From NCBI RefSeq assembly GCF_900188115.1, contig NZ_FZNW01000009.1, positions 124,001-188,000 of the forward strand: 64,000 nt of DNA, written 5' to 3'. This document shows, in pieces, positions 1 through 13,211 of this stretch (position 1 is the stretch's first letter; every line of letters starts with the position of its first letter). Both the position numbers and the translations under genes were made by a program. The notes under the pieces are model-generated. The model did no database searches. It had not been told where the DNA came from and worked only from the letters and a program-made list of their open reading frames with translations. The stretch comes from Haloechinothrix alba (GTDB taxonomy: Bacteria; Actinomycetota; Actinomycetes; Mycobacteriales; Pseudonocardiaceae).

Positions 1-766
1 CGAACGACAGCAGGAGCGCGATCTCGGCGGGCTCCAGGGTGACGGCGTGGCCGTCACCCACCAGGTCCACGGCCCCGGCCACGGCCGGCCGCGCGACCTC
101 GGTCAGGGCCGTGCGCACGCCTTCGGCCGTGGCCAGCGTCGGCTGCTCGTCGACAGGCAGCGCGATGACCTCGCCGTGCACCCACTCGTCGAACACGGTC
201 CGCACGGCCGCGTCGAGGTCCAGCTCCTGCCCGGAGACGGGGAGTACTGCCTTCGGCTTGGCACCGTCGAACTCGATGTCGCCCTCGACACGCTCGCGCT
301 CGACCTCGTCGCGCAGCGTGGCCAGCACGTCGGCGAGTGCCGAGTCGTCGCCGGTCACCACGGGATCGACGTCTCGCCGCGTGAACAGGGAGGTCAACCA
401 GGCTGCGGGGGAGGACGGCCGCGCGGCGGCCTCGTCGACCGTGGCCTCCCAGTCGCCGGTGACGCCGACCCGCTCGGCGTCGATCGTCAGGTCCGAGCCG
501 CCTGCCCGCACGCGGGCCGGATCCTCGAGATTCGGCTGGAGTCGCTCGCGTAACGTCTCGGCAGCGGCCTCCTTGCCGAGCCCGCCCACATCGACCCCTG
601 CGACGGACACGGCAGGCCGTAGCTGCTGGGATGAGGTGAACACGTCCAGGAGGTACACGGCGCCGAGAATCCACACGGCACCTGCGATCACCGGCAACAC
701 CCTGGCGCGCCACCGGACCGGGGGCTGCCGCGAGTCCGCGGTCGCGTCGTCGGGCTCGCCCAGCAT
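1..766 (-). CDS. VanW/YoaR-type peptidoglycan-binding membrane protein, N-terminal part (cut by left edge)
   Basis: The frame is open from an ATG at 766 to the window edge, so about 255 residues are visible and the C-terminus is missing. A GGGAGGGAGGA ribosome-binding site lies about 9 bases upstream of the start. After a short cytoplasmic segment there is one transmembrane helix (about residues 23-42, VLPVIAGAVWILGAVYLLDV). An extracytoplasmic region follows with the phrase VAGVDVGGLGKEAAAETL, typical of the PG_binding_4 (PF12229) domains that precede VanW domains. The family is envelope-associated and its exact biochemical role is poorly known. The VanW domain itself would lie outside the window. 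It is transcribed divergently from the universal stress gene. Family assignment is fairly sure; function is not. Confidence 0.7.
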   Translation of the reverse strand, partial: MLGEPDDATADSRQPPVRWRARVLPVIAGAVWILGAVYLLDVFTSSQQLRPAVSVAGVDVGGLGKEAAAETLRERLQPNLEDPARVRAGGSDLTIDAERVGVTGDWEATVDEAAARPSSPAAWLTSLFTRRDVDPVVTGDDSALADVLATLRDEVERERVEGDIEFDGAKPKAVLPVSGQELDLDAAVRTVFDEWVHGEVIALPVDEQPTLATAEGVRTALTEVARPAVAGAVDLVGDGHAVTLEPAEIALLLSF

Positions 767-1133
767 CCGTACGAGTCCTCCCTCCCAGCGCGAGGCACAC
801 CAACACTCGTCCCCCGCGGTCACGGCACGGTGCTCACGCGCCACACGATGTCGAGAGCCGTCGATACAGCCTAGTGCACCCCGATTCCGGACGTATCACG
901 TGTCCGCGGCCGCGCGCTCCGGTGCGGCCGGAGATCTCCCGTCGACTGCACGACGACTCGACGTGGCCGCACCGGAGCACGAGGCGTGCCCAGGGGTCGG
1001 GCCGAGCGGAGCGCGCCGCCGTTGCGGGCCGGTGAGCAGGCGAAACGGTACGTCCGTGCCGTTTTGCGGTCCATGGTGGCTCTGGAAGAATCCCTCCCGA
1101 GCAGCAGCTCGTCGCGATCGCTGGAGGCGGCCG
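767..1133. other. Intergenic region between divergent VanW-type and universal stress genes
   Basis: These 367 bases must hold both divergent promoters. I see no convincing -35/-10 pair, palindrome or small gene. Open frames that cross it in several phases have no start-codon support and look like GC-driven shadows. Confidence 0.4.
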
Positions 1134-2063
1134 GTGGACAGGTCCGAGTACGGCCCCGAGCACGCCCGCCCGGGACCGGTCGTGGTGGGCGTGGACGGCT
1201 CCGAGGCGGCAGGGCGTGCGGTGCGCTGGGCCGCGCACGAGGCGCGCAGCCATCACGCGCCCTTGCACATCGTGCACGCCATCGGCGTTCCGGACTTCTT
1301 TCCCGGAGGGGCGATCTCGCCGTCCACCGAGCTGTTCCACCTCCTCGAACGCGACGGCGATGCGGTACTCGCCGAGGCACGTGAGCTGGCCGCGAGTACC
1401 GCGCCGGAGGTGCCCATCCAGGCCGAGTCGTTGACGGACTCGCCGGTGGTGACGCTGATCGACCAGTCGACGCACGCCCGGTGTGTCGTACTCGGCGAGT
1501 CCGGAAGGGGAGCGTTCACCGGAGCGCTGCTCGGCTCGACGACGATCGCTCTCGCGGCGCACGCGCACTGCCCGGTGGTCACGGTGCGTGGCCCGGCGGA
1601 ACGCTCGCCGACCGGCGTCGTCGTTGTCGGGGTCGACGGCAGCGACCTCAGCGATGACGCTCTCGGTTGCGCGTTCGAGCAGGCCGCATTCCGGGAGGCC
1701 AGGCTCGTGGCCGTGCACGCGTGGAACGACTCCGATCCGGAGGAGCTGTTCAGCGAGTCACGTGTGACGTTCGAATGGGAGCCGCTCGCCGAAGCGGAAC
1801 ACCGGGTGCTCGCCGAACGGCTGGCGGGATGGTCCGAACGTTACCCGGACGTGCCCGTCGAACGGGACCTGGTGCGCGCGAAGCCTCGACAGCGCCTGCT
1901 CGAGTGGAGCGCCGCCGCCGACCTCATCGTCGTGGGGTGCCGCGGACGGGGCGGGTTCCGGGGCATGTTGCTCGGTTCGACGAGCCAGGCACTCGTGCAC
2001 CACGCGGAGTGCCCCGTGATGGTCGTGCGCCGGCACTGCGCGACGGCCCCGCAGGCTCCGTGA
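1134..2063 (+). CDS. Universal stress protein with two Usp domains
   Basis: A 309-residue cytoplasmic protein made of two tandem UspA domains (about residues 10-150 and 160-300). Each domain begins with the hydrophobic beta strand plus Asp (VVVGVDGSEAA and VVVVGVDGSDLS). Each ends with the ATP-binding signature G-x2-G-x9-G-S/T (ESGRGAFTGALLGSTT and CRGRGGFRGMLLGSTS), so both halves probably bind ATP. Such double-domain proteins in actinobacteria belong to dormancy, hypoxia and stress responses. The GTG start at 1134 is chosen because GGAGGCGG lies about 7 bases upstream and the Usp homology begins just after it. The frame stays open far upstream, but that part is low-complexity shadow. It converges on gltD across a perfect hairpin. 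Confidence 0.88.
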   Translation: MDRSEYGPEHARPGPVVVGVDGSEAAGRAVRWAAHEARSHHAPLHIVHAIGVPDFFPGGAISPSTELFHLLERDGDAVLAEARELAASTAPEVPIQAESLTDSPVVTLIDQSTHARCVVLGESGRGAFTGALLGSTTIALAAHAHCPVVTVRGPAERSPTGVVVVGVDGSDLSDDALGCAFEQAAFREARLVAVHAWNDSDPEELFSESRVTFEWEPLAEAEHRVLAERLAGWSERYPDVPVERDLVRAKPRQRLLEWSAAADLIVVGCRGRGGFRGMLLGSTSQALVHHAECPVMVVRRHCATAPQAP

Positions 2064-2076
2064 CTTCCGGGTGGGA

Positions 2077-2108
2077 GCGGCCTACCGGCGACGCTGACGG
2101 TAGGCCGC
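2077..2108. terminator. Bidirectional hairpin terminator between usp and gltD
   Basis: Perfect 11-bp inverted repeat, GCGGCCTACCG at 2077-2087 and CGGTAGGCCGC at 2098-2108, with a 10-base loop. It lies between two convergent genes (stops at 2063 and 2131), as expected for a shared terminator. No strong T tract follows, which is usual in high-GC actinomycetes. Confidence 0.75.
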
Positions 2109-2130
2109 AGCTTTCGTGTACGTGACCGCG

Positions 2131-3574
2131 TCAGGAGATGGGGCGGTCGGTCGGCTTGACGGGAGCGGGCAGCACGTCCCTTCCGGTGAGGTAGGCGTCC
2201 ACGCCCGCGGCTGCCGCGCGCCCTTCCGCGATCGCCCAGACGATGAGCGACTGGCCGCGTCCCATGTCGCCCGCGCTGAACACGCCCTCGACGCTGGTCT
2301 GGTAGTCGTTCCCGCGTGCGACGTTGCCACGCTCGTCGAGATCCACCTCGAGGTCGGACAGCAGCGCGCCCTTCTCCGGACCCACGAAGCCCATCGCGAG
2401 GGTGACCAGCTGTGCGGGCAGTTCGCGTTCGGTTCCCTCGACGGGGACGAACCCGCCGCCGGAACGCTCGACCTCCACGATCTTGAGGGCACGCAGCTTG
2501 CCGTCCTCGTCACCCAGGAACTCCTGCGTGTTCACCGAGAAGACGCGCTCGCCACCCTCTGCGTGCGCCGACGAGGTCCGGTAGACCATCGGGTAGGTCG
2601 GCCACGGCTGGGTCTCCGGACGTGACTCCGGAGGCTCCGGCATGATCTCGAGCTGGGTGACCGAGCGTGCCCCCTGACGGTGGGCTGTACCGAGGCAGTC
2701 CGCGCCGGTGTCACCACCGCCGATGATGATCACGTCCTTGCCGTTGGCGTCGATGGGCGATGCGTCCAGCTCGCCGCTGGCCACCCGGTTGGCGGGCGGA
2801 AGGTACTCCATCGCCTGGTAGACACCCTCCAGCTCGCGGCCGGGAACGGGCAGGTCGCGCCACGCGGTCGCGCCGCCGGTCAGCACGACGGAGTCGTAGT
2901 CGGCACGCAGCTGCTCGGCTGTGACGTCGACGCCGACATCGACCCCGGTACGGAACTCGGTGCCCTCCGCGCGCATCTGCTCGATCCGGCGATCCAGCCG
3001 CCACTTCTCCATCTTGAACGCGGGGATGCCGTACCGGAGGAGCCCTCCGGCAGCGTCGGCGCGCTCGTAGACAACGACATCGTGACCGGCCCGGGTGAGC
3101 TGCTGCGCGGCGGCGAGCCCCGCGGGGCCCGAACCGACCACAGCGACCTTCTTGCCGGTCTTGGTGACCGGCGGCTGCGGCTTGACCCAGCCTTCCTGCC
3201 AGGCCTTGTCGATGATGGAGATCTCGACCTGCTTGATCGTCACCGGGTCGTCGTTGATGGCGAGCACGCAGGCGGCCTCGCACGGTGCGGGGCACAACGT
3301 CCCCGTGAACTCCGGGAAGTTGTTCGTCGCGTGCAGGCGCTCGATCGCATCGGCCCAGTCCTGCCGCCAGACCAGCGTGTTCCAGTCCGGGATGAGGTTG
3401 CCCAGCGGGCAGCCCTCGTGACAGAACGGGATGCCGCAGTCCATGCAGCGCCCGGCCTGCTCCTGGAGCTTGTTGTTGCCGAACTCGTCGTAGACCTCTC
3501 GCCAGTCCATCAACCGCAGGTCGACGGGACGCGGCTTGGCGGCCTCGCGCCGGGTGGTGAGAAAGCCCTTCGGG

Positions 3575-3582
<8 letters not shown>
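2131..3582 (-). CDS. gltD: Glutamate synthase (NADPH) small subunit
   Basis: A 483-residue FAD and iron-sulfur subunit that passes electrons from NADPH to GltB for glutamate formation from 2-oxoglutarate and glutamine. The N-terminal third carries the cysteine clusters for two 4Fe-4S centres ([20 protein letters not shown] near residue 42 and [12 protein letters not shown] near 97). The FAD-binding motif [10 protein letters not shown] follows near residue 151. A second Rossmann motif, GGGDTGADC, near 288 should bind NADPH. The length is normal for the family. Its ATG overlaps the gltB stop by 8 bases (ATGGCTGA), so the pair is translationally coupled. It ends at the shared hairpin at 2077-2108. 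Confidence 0.97.
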
Positions 3583-8137
<4,555 letters not shown>

Positions 8138-8756
8138 GTCTAGCCGCCCTCCCATGGTGTCGGTGCGTCCAGGCAGCGCTATCGCGCCCGCCCCACGTGG
8201 TGGGCGGGCGCTGCCTCTGCCGGGAATCGCGGTGGTCTGCTCTTCAGACGCGAGATGCCCAGATCTCGCCGGTCGGTCGGTGAGGCCCGCGGGACGATTG
8301 CCCACGTTGCCCGGGCCGACCCTGTGCGGGCGAGTGGCCGCACCTCGCTGTGCAGCCGCATGCGCACGTCGTCGTGCGGATGGCGCTGGACCCGGCCCCG
8401 GATTGGCGCAGGCCAGGCTGCGCGCCTCAAGTGCGTATCGCAGTGCCCGGGGTCGCCGGGTCCTCCTACTTTAATGTGAACAGTGGATTATTGGCATACC
8501 CGAGCGGCCATTGCGTGGGAAATACCACGTCAGGTTGACCATTCGCTGGACACACCGCCGTCATCGTACCCCAGTGGGACGGTACTCATTTCGAGGTATC
8601 GAGTGCGTATCGCCCGTTCGTGGACATTCACCCCGCGGGCGGACTACCGCCCGATCGCCCGCCCGGTCGCGGTGACTTCGCAGGCGACGATCACCTGACG
8701 TGTGGATCCGGGTCGCTGCTTGACACGGACCCTCCGCTCGCTCATCCTACTCAAAG
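8138..8756. other. Long divergent intergenic region (gltB promoter side)
   Basis: About 620 bases separate gltB from the monooxygenase operator. The part at 8465-8560 is noticeably richer in A/T than its surroundings and is the likeliest promoter zone. It contains a 16-base interrupted palindrome, CGTGG-6-CCACG (8514-8529), followed at 8534 by TTGACC on the plus strand. I found no convincing gene; the short frames here lack start signals and codon bias. Confidence 0.4.
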
Positions 8757-8777
8757 GTAACTGTTACTGATGGTAAC
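8757..8777. promoter_or_regulatory. GTAAC/GTTAC overlapping palindromes, candidate TetR-type operator
   Basis: Two nested inverted repeats share one half-site: GTAAC-T-GTTAC (8757-8767) and GTTAC-TGATG-GTAAC (8763-8777). They end 64 bases before the chosen start of the monooxygenase. An ATG at 8770 lies inside the second palindrome, which argues that it is not the true start. The half-site matches that of the perfect operator at 58650-58668. No regulator gene adjoins it on this side, so the cognate repressor is unknown. Confidence 0.5.
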
Positions 8778-8841
8778 GTCAGGACGGTTTCGGCAGCACA
8801 CCGGACGGCGGGTGCATCCCAGCATGGCGTGGAGGAAGAGC

Positions 8842-10389
8842 ATGGCGCAGCGTGCCCAGGCCAAGGTCGTGATCGTGGGGACGGGTTTCGGTGGCCTCGG
8901 CCAAGCGATCCAGCTCACCCGAGCGGGAATCACGGACTTCATCATCCTGGAGAAGGCGCACGAGGTCGGCGGCACCTGGAGGGACAACTCGTATCCCGGC
9001 TGCGCGTGCGATATCCAGTCGCACATGTACTCGTTCTCCTACGAGCAGAACCCGGAGTGGTCCCGGGCGTTCTCCGGGCAGCCGGAGATCTTCGAGTACC
9101 TCCGCGGCGTCGCCGCCAAGCACGGCCTCTACGAGAAGATCCACTTCGGCGTCGAGATGGCGGGAGCCCGCTGGGACGAGGACGAGGGTCGCTGGTACGC
9201 GTACTCCACGACCGGCGACGAGTACGTCGGGCAGTTCCTCGTCTCCGGCGTCGGGGGACTGCACATCCCGCAGATCCCGGAGCTTCCCGGCATCGAGCGG
9301 TTCCGCGGCCCGACGTTCCACTCCGCGCGGTGGGATCACGACGTCGACCTCGAAGGCAAGAGGGTCGCCGTGGTGGGCACGGGTGCCAGTGCGATCCAGT
9401 TCGTCCCGCGGATCGCACCGGAGGTCGCCGGGCTGGCCGTCTTCCAGCGCACCCCACCGTGGATCATGCCCAAGCCTGATCACGCGATGCCGGAATGGAC
9501 GAGGTCGCTGTTCCGGTCCGTCCCGGCGGTGCAGCGGGCCTATCGCTACCTGCTGTACTGGATGCTCGAGGTACGCGCGGTCGGATTCAACGGGCACCCG
9601 GCGCTGATGAAGGCCGGGGAGCTGCTCGCGAAGCGCCACATCCGCAAACACGTCGGCGATCCGCAGCTGCGCGCCAAGCTCACTCCCGACTACACGATGG
9701 GGTGCAAGCGGGTGTTGATCTCCAATGACTACTATCCCGCTCTGACAAGGGACAACGTCGACGTGGTGACCGAGGGCGTGCGCGAGGTCCGCGAGCACAG
9801 TGTGGTGGACACCGCAGGCGTCGAGCACCCGGCCGACGTGCTGATCTACGGGACCGGCTTCCACGTCACCGATGCGTTCGACTACCTGGACATCACCGGA
9901 GCCGAGGGGCGCAACCTCGCCAAGGTGTGGCAGGAGGAAGGCATGCAGACGCACAACGGCATCACCGTCGCGGGCTTCCCGAACCTGTTCTTCCTCCTCG
10001 GCCCGAACACGGCACTGGGGCACAACTCGGTCGTGTTCATGATCGAGCAGCAGGCCAAGTACGTGGTCGACGCGGTGCGGCTGGCCGACGCGCACGATGC
10101 GGCTGCGCTGGACGTGCGCAAGGATGTCCAGGAGCGGTTCCAGAACGACATCCAGCGGAAGCTGAGCAACGGGGTGTGGACCACCGGCGGCTGCACCAGC
10201 TGGTACCTGGACTCGCAGGGCGTGAACCGTACGATCTGGCCCGGTTTCACCTGGCGGTACTGGCTGAAGACGCGCAAGGTGGATCCCAGCGAGTACCAGG
10301 TGATCGGGCGAGGTGGCAGCGTGGGCCCAGCGGCAGCATCGGCGGCAGGATCGACGGCGGGATCGGTGAGGGCCACGAACGGCCGGTGA
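8842..10389 (+). CDS. Flavin-containing monooxygenase, Baeyer-Villiger type
   Basis: A 515-residue cytoplasmic flavoprotein. It has an N-terminal FAD-binding motif (VVIVGTGFGGLG, residues 9-20) and a second Rossmann motif for NADPH (VAVVGTGASAIQF). Between them lies FRGPTFHSARW, which fits the Baeyer-Villiger fingerprint FxGxxxHxxxW. It should insert one oxygen atom from O2 into a ketone or aldehyde, or hydroxylate, using NADPH. The substrate cannot be deduced. The ATG at 8842 follows GGAGGAAG with 3-6 bases spacing; earlier in-frame starts at 8770 and 8824 are less well placed. It is first of three genes (PF10118 protein, ferredoxin reductase) on the same strand, with a 55-base gap to the next. 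Confidence 0.9.
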   Translation: MAQRAQAKVVIVGTGFGGLGQAIQLTRAGITDFIILEKAHEVGGTWRDNSYPGCACDIQSHMYSFSYEQNPEWSRAFSGQPEIFEYLRGVAAKHGLYEKIHFGVEMAGARWDEDEGRWYAYSTTGDEYVGQFLVSGVGGLHIPQIPELPGIERFRGPTFHSARWDHDVDLEGKRVAVVGTGASAIQFVPRIAPEVAGLAVFQRTPPWIMPKPDHAMPEWTRSLFRSVPAVQRAYRYLLYWMLEVRAVGFNGHPALMKAGELLAKRHIRKHVGDPQLRAKLTPDYTMGCKRVLISNDYYPALTRDNVDVVTEGVREVREHSVVDTAGVEHPADVLIYGTGFHVTDAFDYLDITGAEGRNLAKVWQEEGMQTHNGITVAGFPNLFFLLGPNTALGHNSVVFMIEQQAKYVVDAVRLADAHDAAALDVRKDVQERFQNDIQRKLSNGVWTTGGCTSWYLDSQGVNRTIWPGFTWRYWLKTRKVDPSEYQVIGRGGSVGPAAASAAGSTAGSVRATNGR

Positions 10390-10444
10390 CACGCACGGTA
10401 TCCGTACCGGGATGCCGACGGCGGGATGCCGACGGGAGGCGAGT

Positions 10445-11338
10445 ATGGCTGCGGACAACGAGGTCGAGCCCGGCGAGGAGCAGCTCGTGCTGCATCCCAG
10501 GGCGGTGCGTTTCGACTGGTCGAACCTGCCGCTGCACTGGGTGCCAGGCGATCCCCAGACCACGCACACCATCAATGTCCTGCACCTGCTGCTCCCGGAA
10601 GGGGAGCGGTGGTTCGTCAGGGTGTTCAAGCAAGCCCTCCCGCTGATCGCCGATGAGCGCCTCCGCACCGATGTCCTGGGGTTCATCGGGCAGGAAGCCT
10701 TGCACGCCGAGGCACACAGCGGGGTGGCCGACCACCTCGCCGCGCACGGGCTCGATGCGAGCCCGTTCACCCGGCAGGTCGAATGGATGTTCCGGCGCCT
10801 GCTCGGTGACCGCGACCTGCACGGCAAGGCGGCCGAGGAGTGGCTGGTCGAGCGCCTGGCGATCATCGCGGCGATCGAGCACTTCACCGCGTTCCTCGGG
10901 CAGTGGATACTCGACGCCTCCGGCCTGGACGCCGCGGGCGCCGATCCCACGATGCTCGACCTGCTCCGCTGGCACGGCGCCGAGGAGGTCGAGCATCGTA
11001 GCGTGGCCTACGACCTCTTTTGCCACCTCGATGGCCGGTACACCCGCCGGACACGCGCCATGTCGATCGTGGCACCGGTGATGCTGTGGCTGTTCGTGCG
11101 CGGTACGCGCTTCCTGATGTGCAACGACCCGCAGCTGGGTGGCCGGGACAAGGCGCGGCTGCGGCAGCTGCGGGCAGCTTCCGCACGGGGCACGCTGCCC
11201 ACCCTGCGCGGGATGCTCGGCGAGGTGCGCCCGTACTTCACCCGCTCGTTCCACCCCTCGCAGTACGGCTCGACGGAGCGCGCGATCGCGTACCTGGCGA
11301 GCTCGCCTGCCGCGCAGGCGGCCGAGGCGCAGCAGTGA
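10445..11338 (+). CDS. PF10118-family protein (annotated 'metal-dependent hydrolase'), probable ferritin-like diiron enzyme
   Basis: A 297-residue soluble protein of the PF10118 family. What I see is a helical region with two ExxH pairs, E84-ALH87 and E181-VEH184, separated by a lone E145 (AAIEHFTAF), with a candidate fourth carboxylate, E52 or E54 (PEGERWF), before them. This order, E-ExxH-E-ExxH, is the ligand pattern of diiron four-helix-bundle oxygenases and desaturases. The 'hydrolase' label of the family is weakly supported. The next gene, a reductase with its own 2Fe-2S domain, overlaps it by 4 bases, which fits an oxygenase-reductase pair. The start at 10445 has GGGAGG 8 bases upstream. 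Family is sure; the diiron role is inference. Confidence 0.8.
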   Translation: MAADNEVEPGEEQLVLHPRAVRFDWSNLPLHWVPGDPQTTHTINVLHLLLPEGERWFVRVFKQALPLIADERLRTDVLGFIGQEALHAEAHSGVADHLAAHGLDASPFTRQVEWMFRRLLGDRDLHGKAAEEWLVERLAIIAAIEHFTAFLGQWILDASGLDAAGADPTMLDLLRWHGAEEVEHRSVAYDLFCHLDGRYTRRTRAMSIVAPVMLWLFVRGTRFLMCNDPQLGGRDKARLRQLRAASARGTLPTLRGMLGEVRPYFTRSFHPSQYGSTERAIAYLASSPAAQAAEAQQ

Positions 11339-12429
11339 CCCTCACCGGCGGACCGATGGCTACCGGAGTTCCGAAGTACCCGAGTGACCTGCGGGGACGG
11401 CCGAGGCGCGATCGCCTGATGTCCTCGCTCGAGGCGGTCGTGTCCGTGTACCAGCGGATCAGCGCGTACAGCGGGAGGCGCCGCAGGCCGGTGACCCCCG
11501 TCTCGCGGGACCGTGAGCTGGTCGTGGACCGGATGCGTACCGAGGCCGAAGACGTGGTGAGCCTGCGCCTGACGGCACCGGACGGCGCCACGCTGCCCGC
11601 CTGGCGGCCCGGCGCACACCTGGATGTGGTGCTGCCCTCCGGGTGCGTGCGGCAGTACTCCCTGTGCGGCGACACGGCCGACACGCGGGCGTACCGGATC
11701 GCCGTGCGTCGCCTGCCGGGCGGTACCGGGTCCGGGGAGGTGCACGAGGAGTTGCGGCCCGGCTCCCGGGTCACCGTGCGGGGGCCGCGTAACGCGTTCC
11801 CCCTGGCGCCCGCGCGTTCCTACCTGTTCGTCGCGGGCGGTATCGGGATCACCCCGATCCTGCCGATGGTGCGTGCCGCGGCAGCGCGGGGAGCCGACTG
11901 GCAGCTCGTCTACACCGGCCGCACCACCGCCTCGATGCCGTTCATCGACGAGCTGACCCGGATCGATCCTCGGCGGGTGTGGATCAGGCCGGACACCGAG
12001 TACGGCATCCCGGCATCCGGAGCGGAGCTGCTGGAGCGCGCGCCGGAGGGTGCCGCGGCCTACTGCTGCGGCCCTACGCCGATGATCACGAGCCTGCGCG
12101 TGGACCGTCCTGCCAGCCGGGTCCGTTCGCTGCATTTCGAGCGGTTCGGCCCGCCGCCCATTTCCGACGGCGCGCCGTTCGAGATCGAGCTCGCCCGCAG
12201 CGGCCGGGTCCTGCCGGTGCCCGCAGACCACAGCGCCCTGGACGTGGTGCGGGAGGCCGTGCCGGACGTGGCGTACTCCTGCCGCCAGGGGCACTGCGGG
12301 ACCTGCGCCGTCGGCCTGATCTCCGGCACGGTCGAGCACCGCGACAGGGTGCTGCCGGAGCCCGAGCGGGAGAACACCATGATGATCTGCGTCTCCCGCG
12401 CGACCGGGCGGGTCGTCGTGGACCTGTGA
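11335..12429 (+). CDS. Phthalate dioxygenase-reductase-like ferredoxin reductase (flavin, NAD(P)H and 2Fe-2S domains)
   Basis: A 364-residue class IA-type reductase. Its domains in order are a flavin-binding barrel (QYSLCG, about residue 105), an NAD(P)H domain (FVAGGIGITPILPM, then YCCGPTPM), and a C-terminal plant-type ferredoxin domain. The last carries C-x4-C-x2-C (CRQGHCGTC) and a distal Cys in MMICVS for one 2Fe-2S centre. It should carry electrons from NAD(P)H to an oxygenase. Its GTG overlaps the TGA of the PF10118 gene (GTGA), implying coupled translation and a shared complex. A later ATG at 11356 is an alternative start. It ends 57 bases before a convergent TetR gene. Confidence 0.9.
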   Translation: MTLTGGPMATGVPKYPSDLRGRPRRDRLMSSLEAVVSVYQRISAYSGRRRRPVTPVSRDRELVVDRMRTEAEDVVSLRLTAPDGATLPAWRPGAHLDVVLPSGCVRQYSLCGDTADTRAYRIAVRRLPGGTGSGEVHEELRPGSRVTVRGPRNAFPLAPARSYLFVAGGIGITPILPMVRAAAARGADWQLVYTGRTTASMPFIDELTRIDPRRVWIRPDTEYGIPASGAELLERAPEGAAAYCCGPTPMITSLRVDRPASRVRSLHFERFGPPPISDGAPFEIELARSGRVLPVPADHSALDVVREAVPDVAYSCRQGHCGTCAVGLISGTVEHRDRVLPEPERENTMMICVSRATGRVVVDL

Positions 12430-12486
12430 GCCCGCCGGGGAGGACGCGCGGTGCGTTGATCACCGACGCCGCCGGTGGGCCCGGTG

Positions 12487-13122
12487 TCAACGCTCCGGGG
12501 CGGTCGGGTAGCGGGATGCCGCGTTCAGGACGAGGCGCACGCAGTGCTCGACGAGGTGGTCGCGGGCCACGTCGAGGGATCCTGCGAGATACGCGATGAA
12601 CAGGTTCGCCAGCGCGCCCACGAGACCGAGCGCGGTCATCTTGCGTTCGGCGGGATCGGTTCCGGAGGGCAGGTGCTCGCGGACGAGGTCGGCGAAGGTC
12701 GGCAGGAGCTCGTTACCGCGCTTGCCGAGCACGGGATCGGTCTGCGGCGCCAGCAGGAGGACGGTTCCCTTGCGCGGGTCATCCAGGATCAGCTCGACGA
12801 AGGCCGAGACCGCGGCGCGAGCCCGCGCGTCCACGTCGGGCCGCGCGCCGTGCACCGCGTCGACGAGTGCGTGGTGCGCCTGCCGCGCGACGTGTTCGTA
12901 CACCGCGACCAGCAGTGCGTCCCTGTCGGTGAAGTTCTCGTAGAAGTAACGCTCGGTCAGGCGAGCCGTGCGGCACACCGCGCGTACGGACACCGCGCCC
13001 GTGCCGTCCGTGCCGAGCAGCTCGAGGCCGGCGTCGAGCAGTTGCTGCCTGCGGGCGGCACGGCGGTCGGCGAGCGTGGTGCCTGCCCATGTCCGTTGCG
13101 CGGCGTCGCCGGCCGTTGGCAT
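12487..13122 (-). CDS. TetR family transcriptional regulator
   Basis: A 211-residue regulator. Residues about 19-65 form the TetR helix-turn-helix domain (RQQLLDAGLELLG, then VCRTARLTERYFYENFTDRDALL). The C-terminal ligand domain is not recognisable beyond family level. It is divergent from the MpaB-type oxygenase gene with 89 bases between the starts. That gap contains the interrupted palindrome CTGAC-10-GTCAG, the likely operator. It probably represses itself and the oxygenase gene. It also converges with the reductase gene of the upstream operon, but no palindrome of the same kind precedes that operon. Confidence 0.88.
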   Translation of the reverse strand: MPTAGDAAQRTWAGTTLADRRAARRQQLLDAGLELLGTDGTGAVSVRAVCRTARLTERYFYENFTDRDALLVAVYEHVARQAHHALVDAVHGARPDVDARARAAVSAFVELILDDPRKGTVLLLAPQTDPVLGKRGNELLPTFADLVREHLPSGTDPAERKMTALGLVGALANLFIAYLAGSLDVARDHLVEHCVRLVLNAASRYPTAPER

Positions 13123-13164
13123 GTGAGGTCTCCTCTCTTGACCGCGTGCGGTGCCGATCCTAAC

Positions 13165-13184
13165 CTGACAACGACCGTAGTCAG
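13165..13184. promoter_or_regulatory. CTGAC-N10-GTCAG palindrome, candidate operator of the divergent TetR
   Basis: A 20-base interrupted palindrome lies midway in the 89-base gap between the tetR start (13122) and the MpaB-type oxygenase start (13212). Spacing and position suit a TetR dimer that controls both promoters. No binding data can be read from sequence. Confidence 0.5.
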
Positions 13185-13211
13185 TTTCTGTGTAGTAGGG
13201 ATGAGGTCACG

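Noticed and set aside
39-1133. Upstream extension of the universal stress protein frame
   Set aside because: It is open by base composition only and lies opposite the VanW-type gene; the family homology and the ribosome-binding site put the start at 1134.
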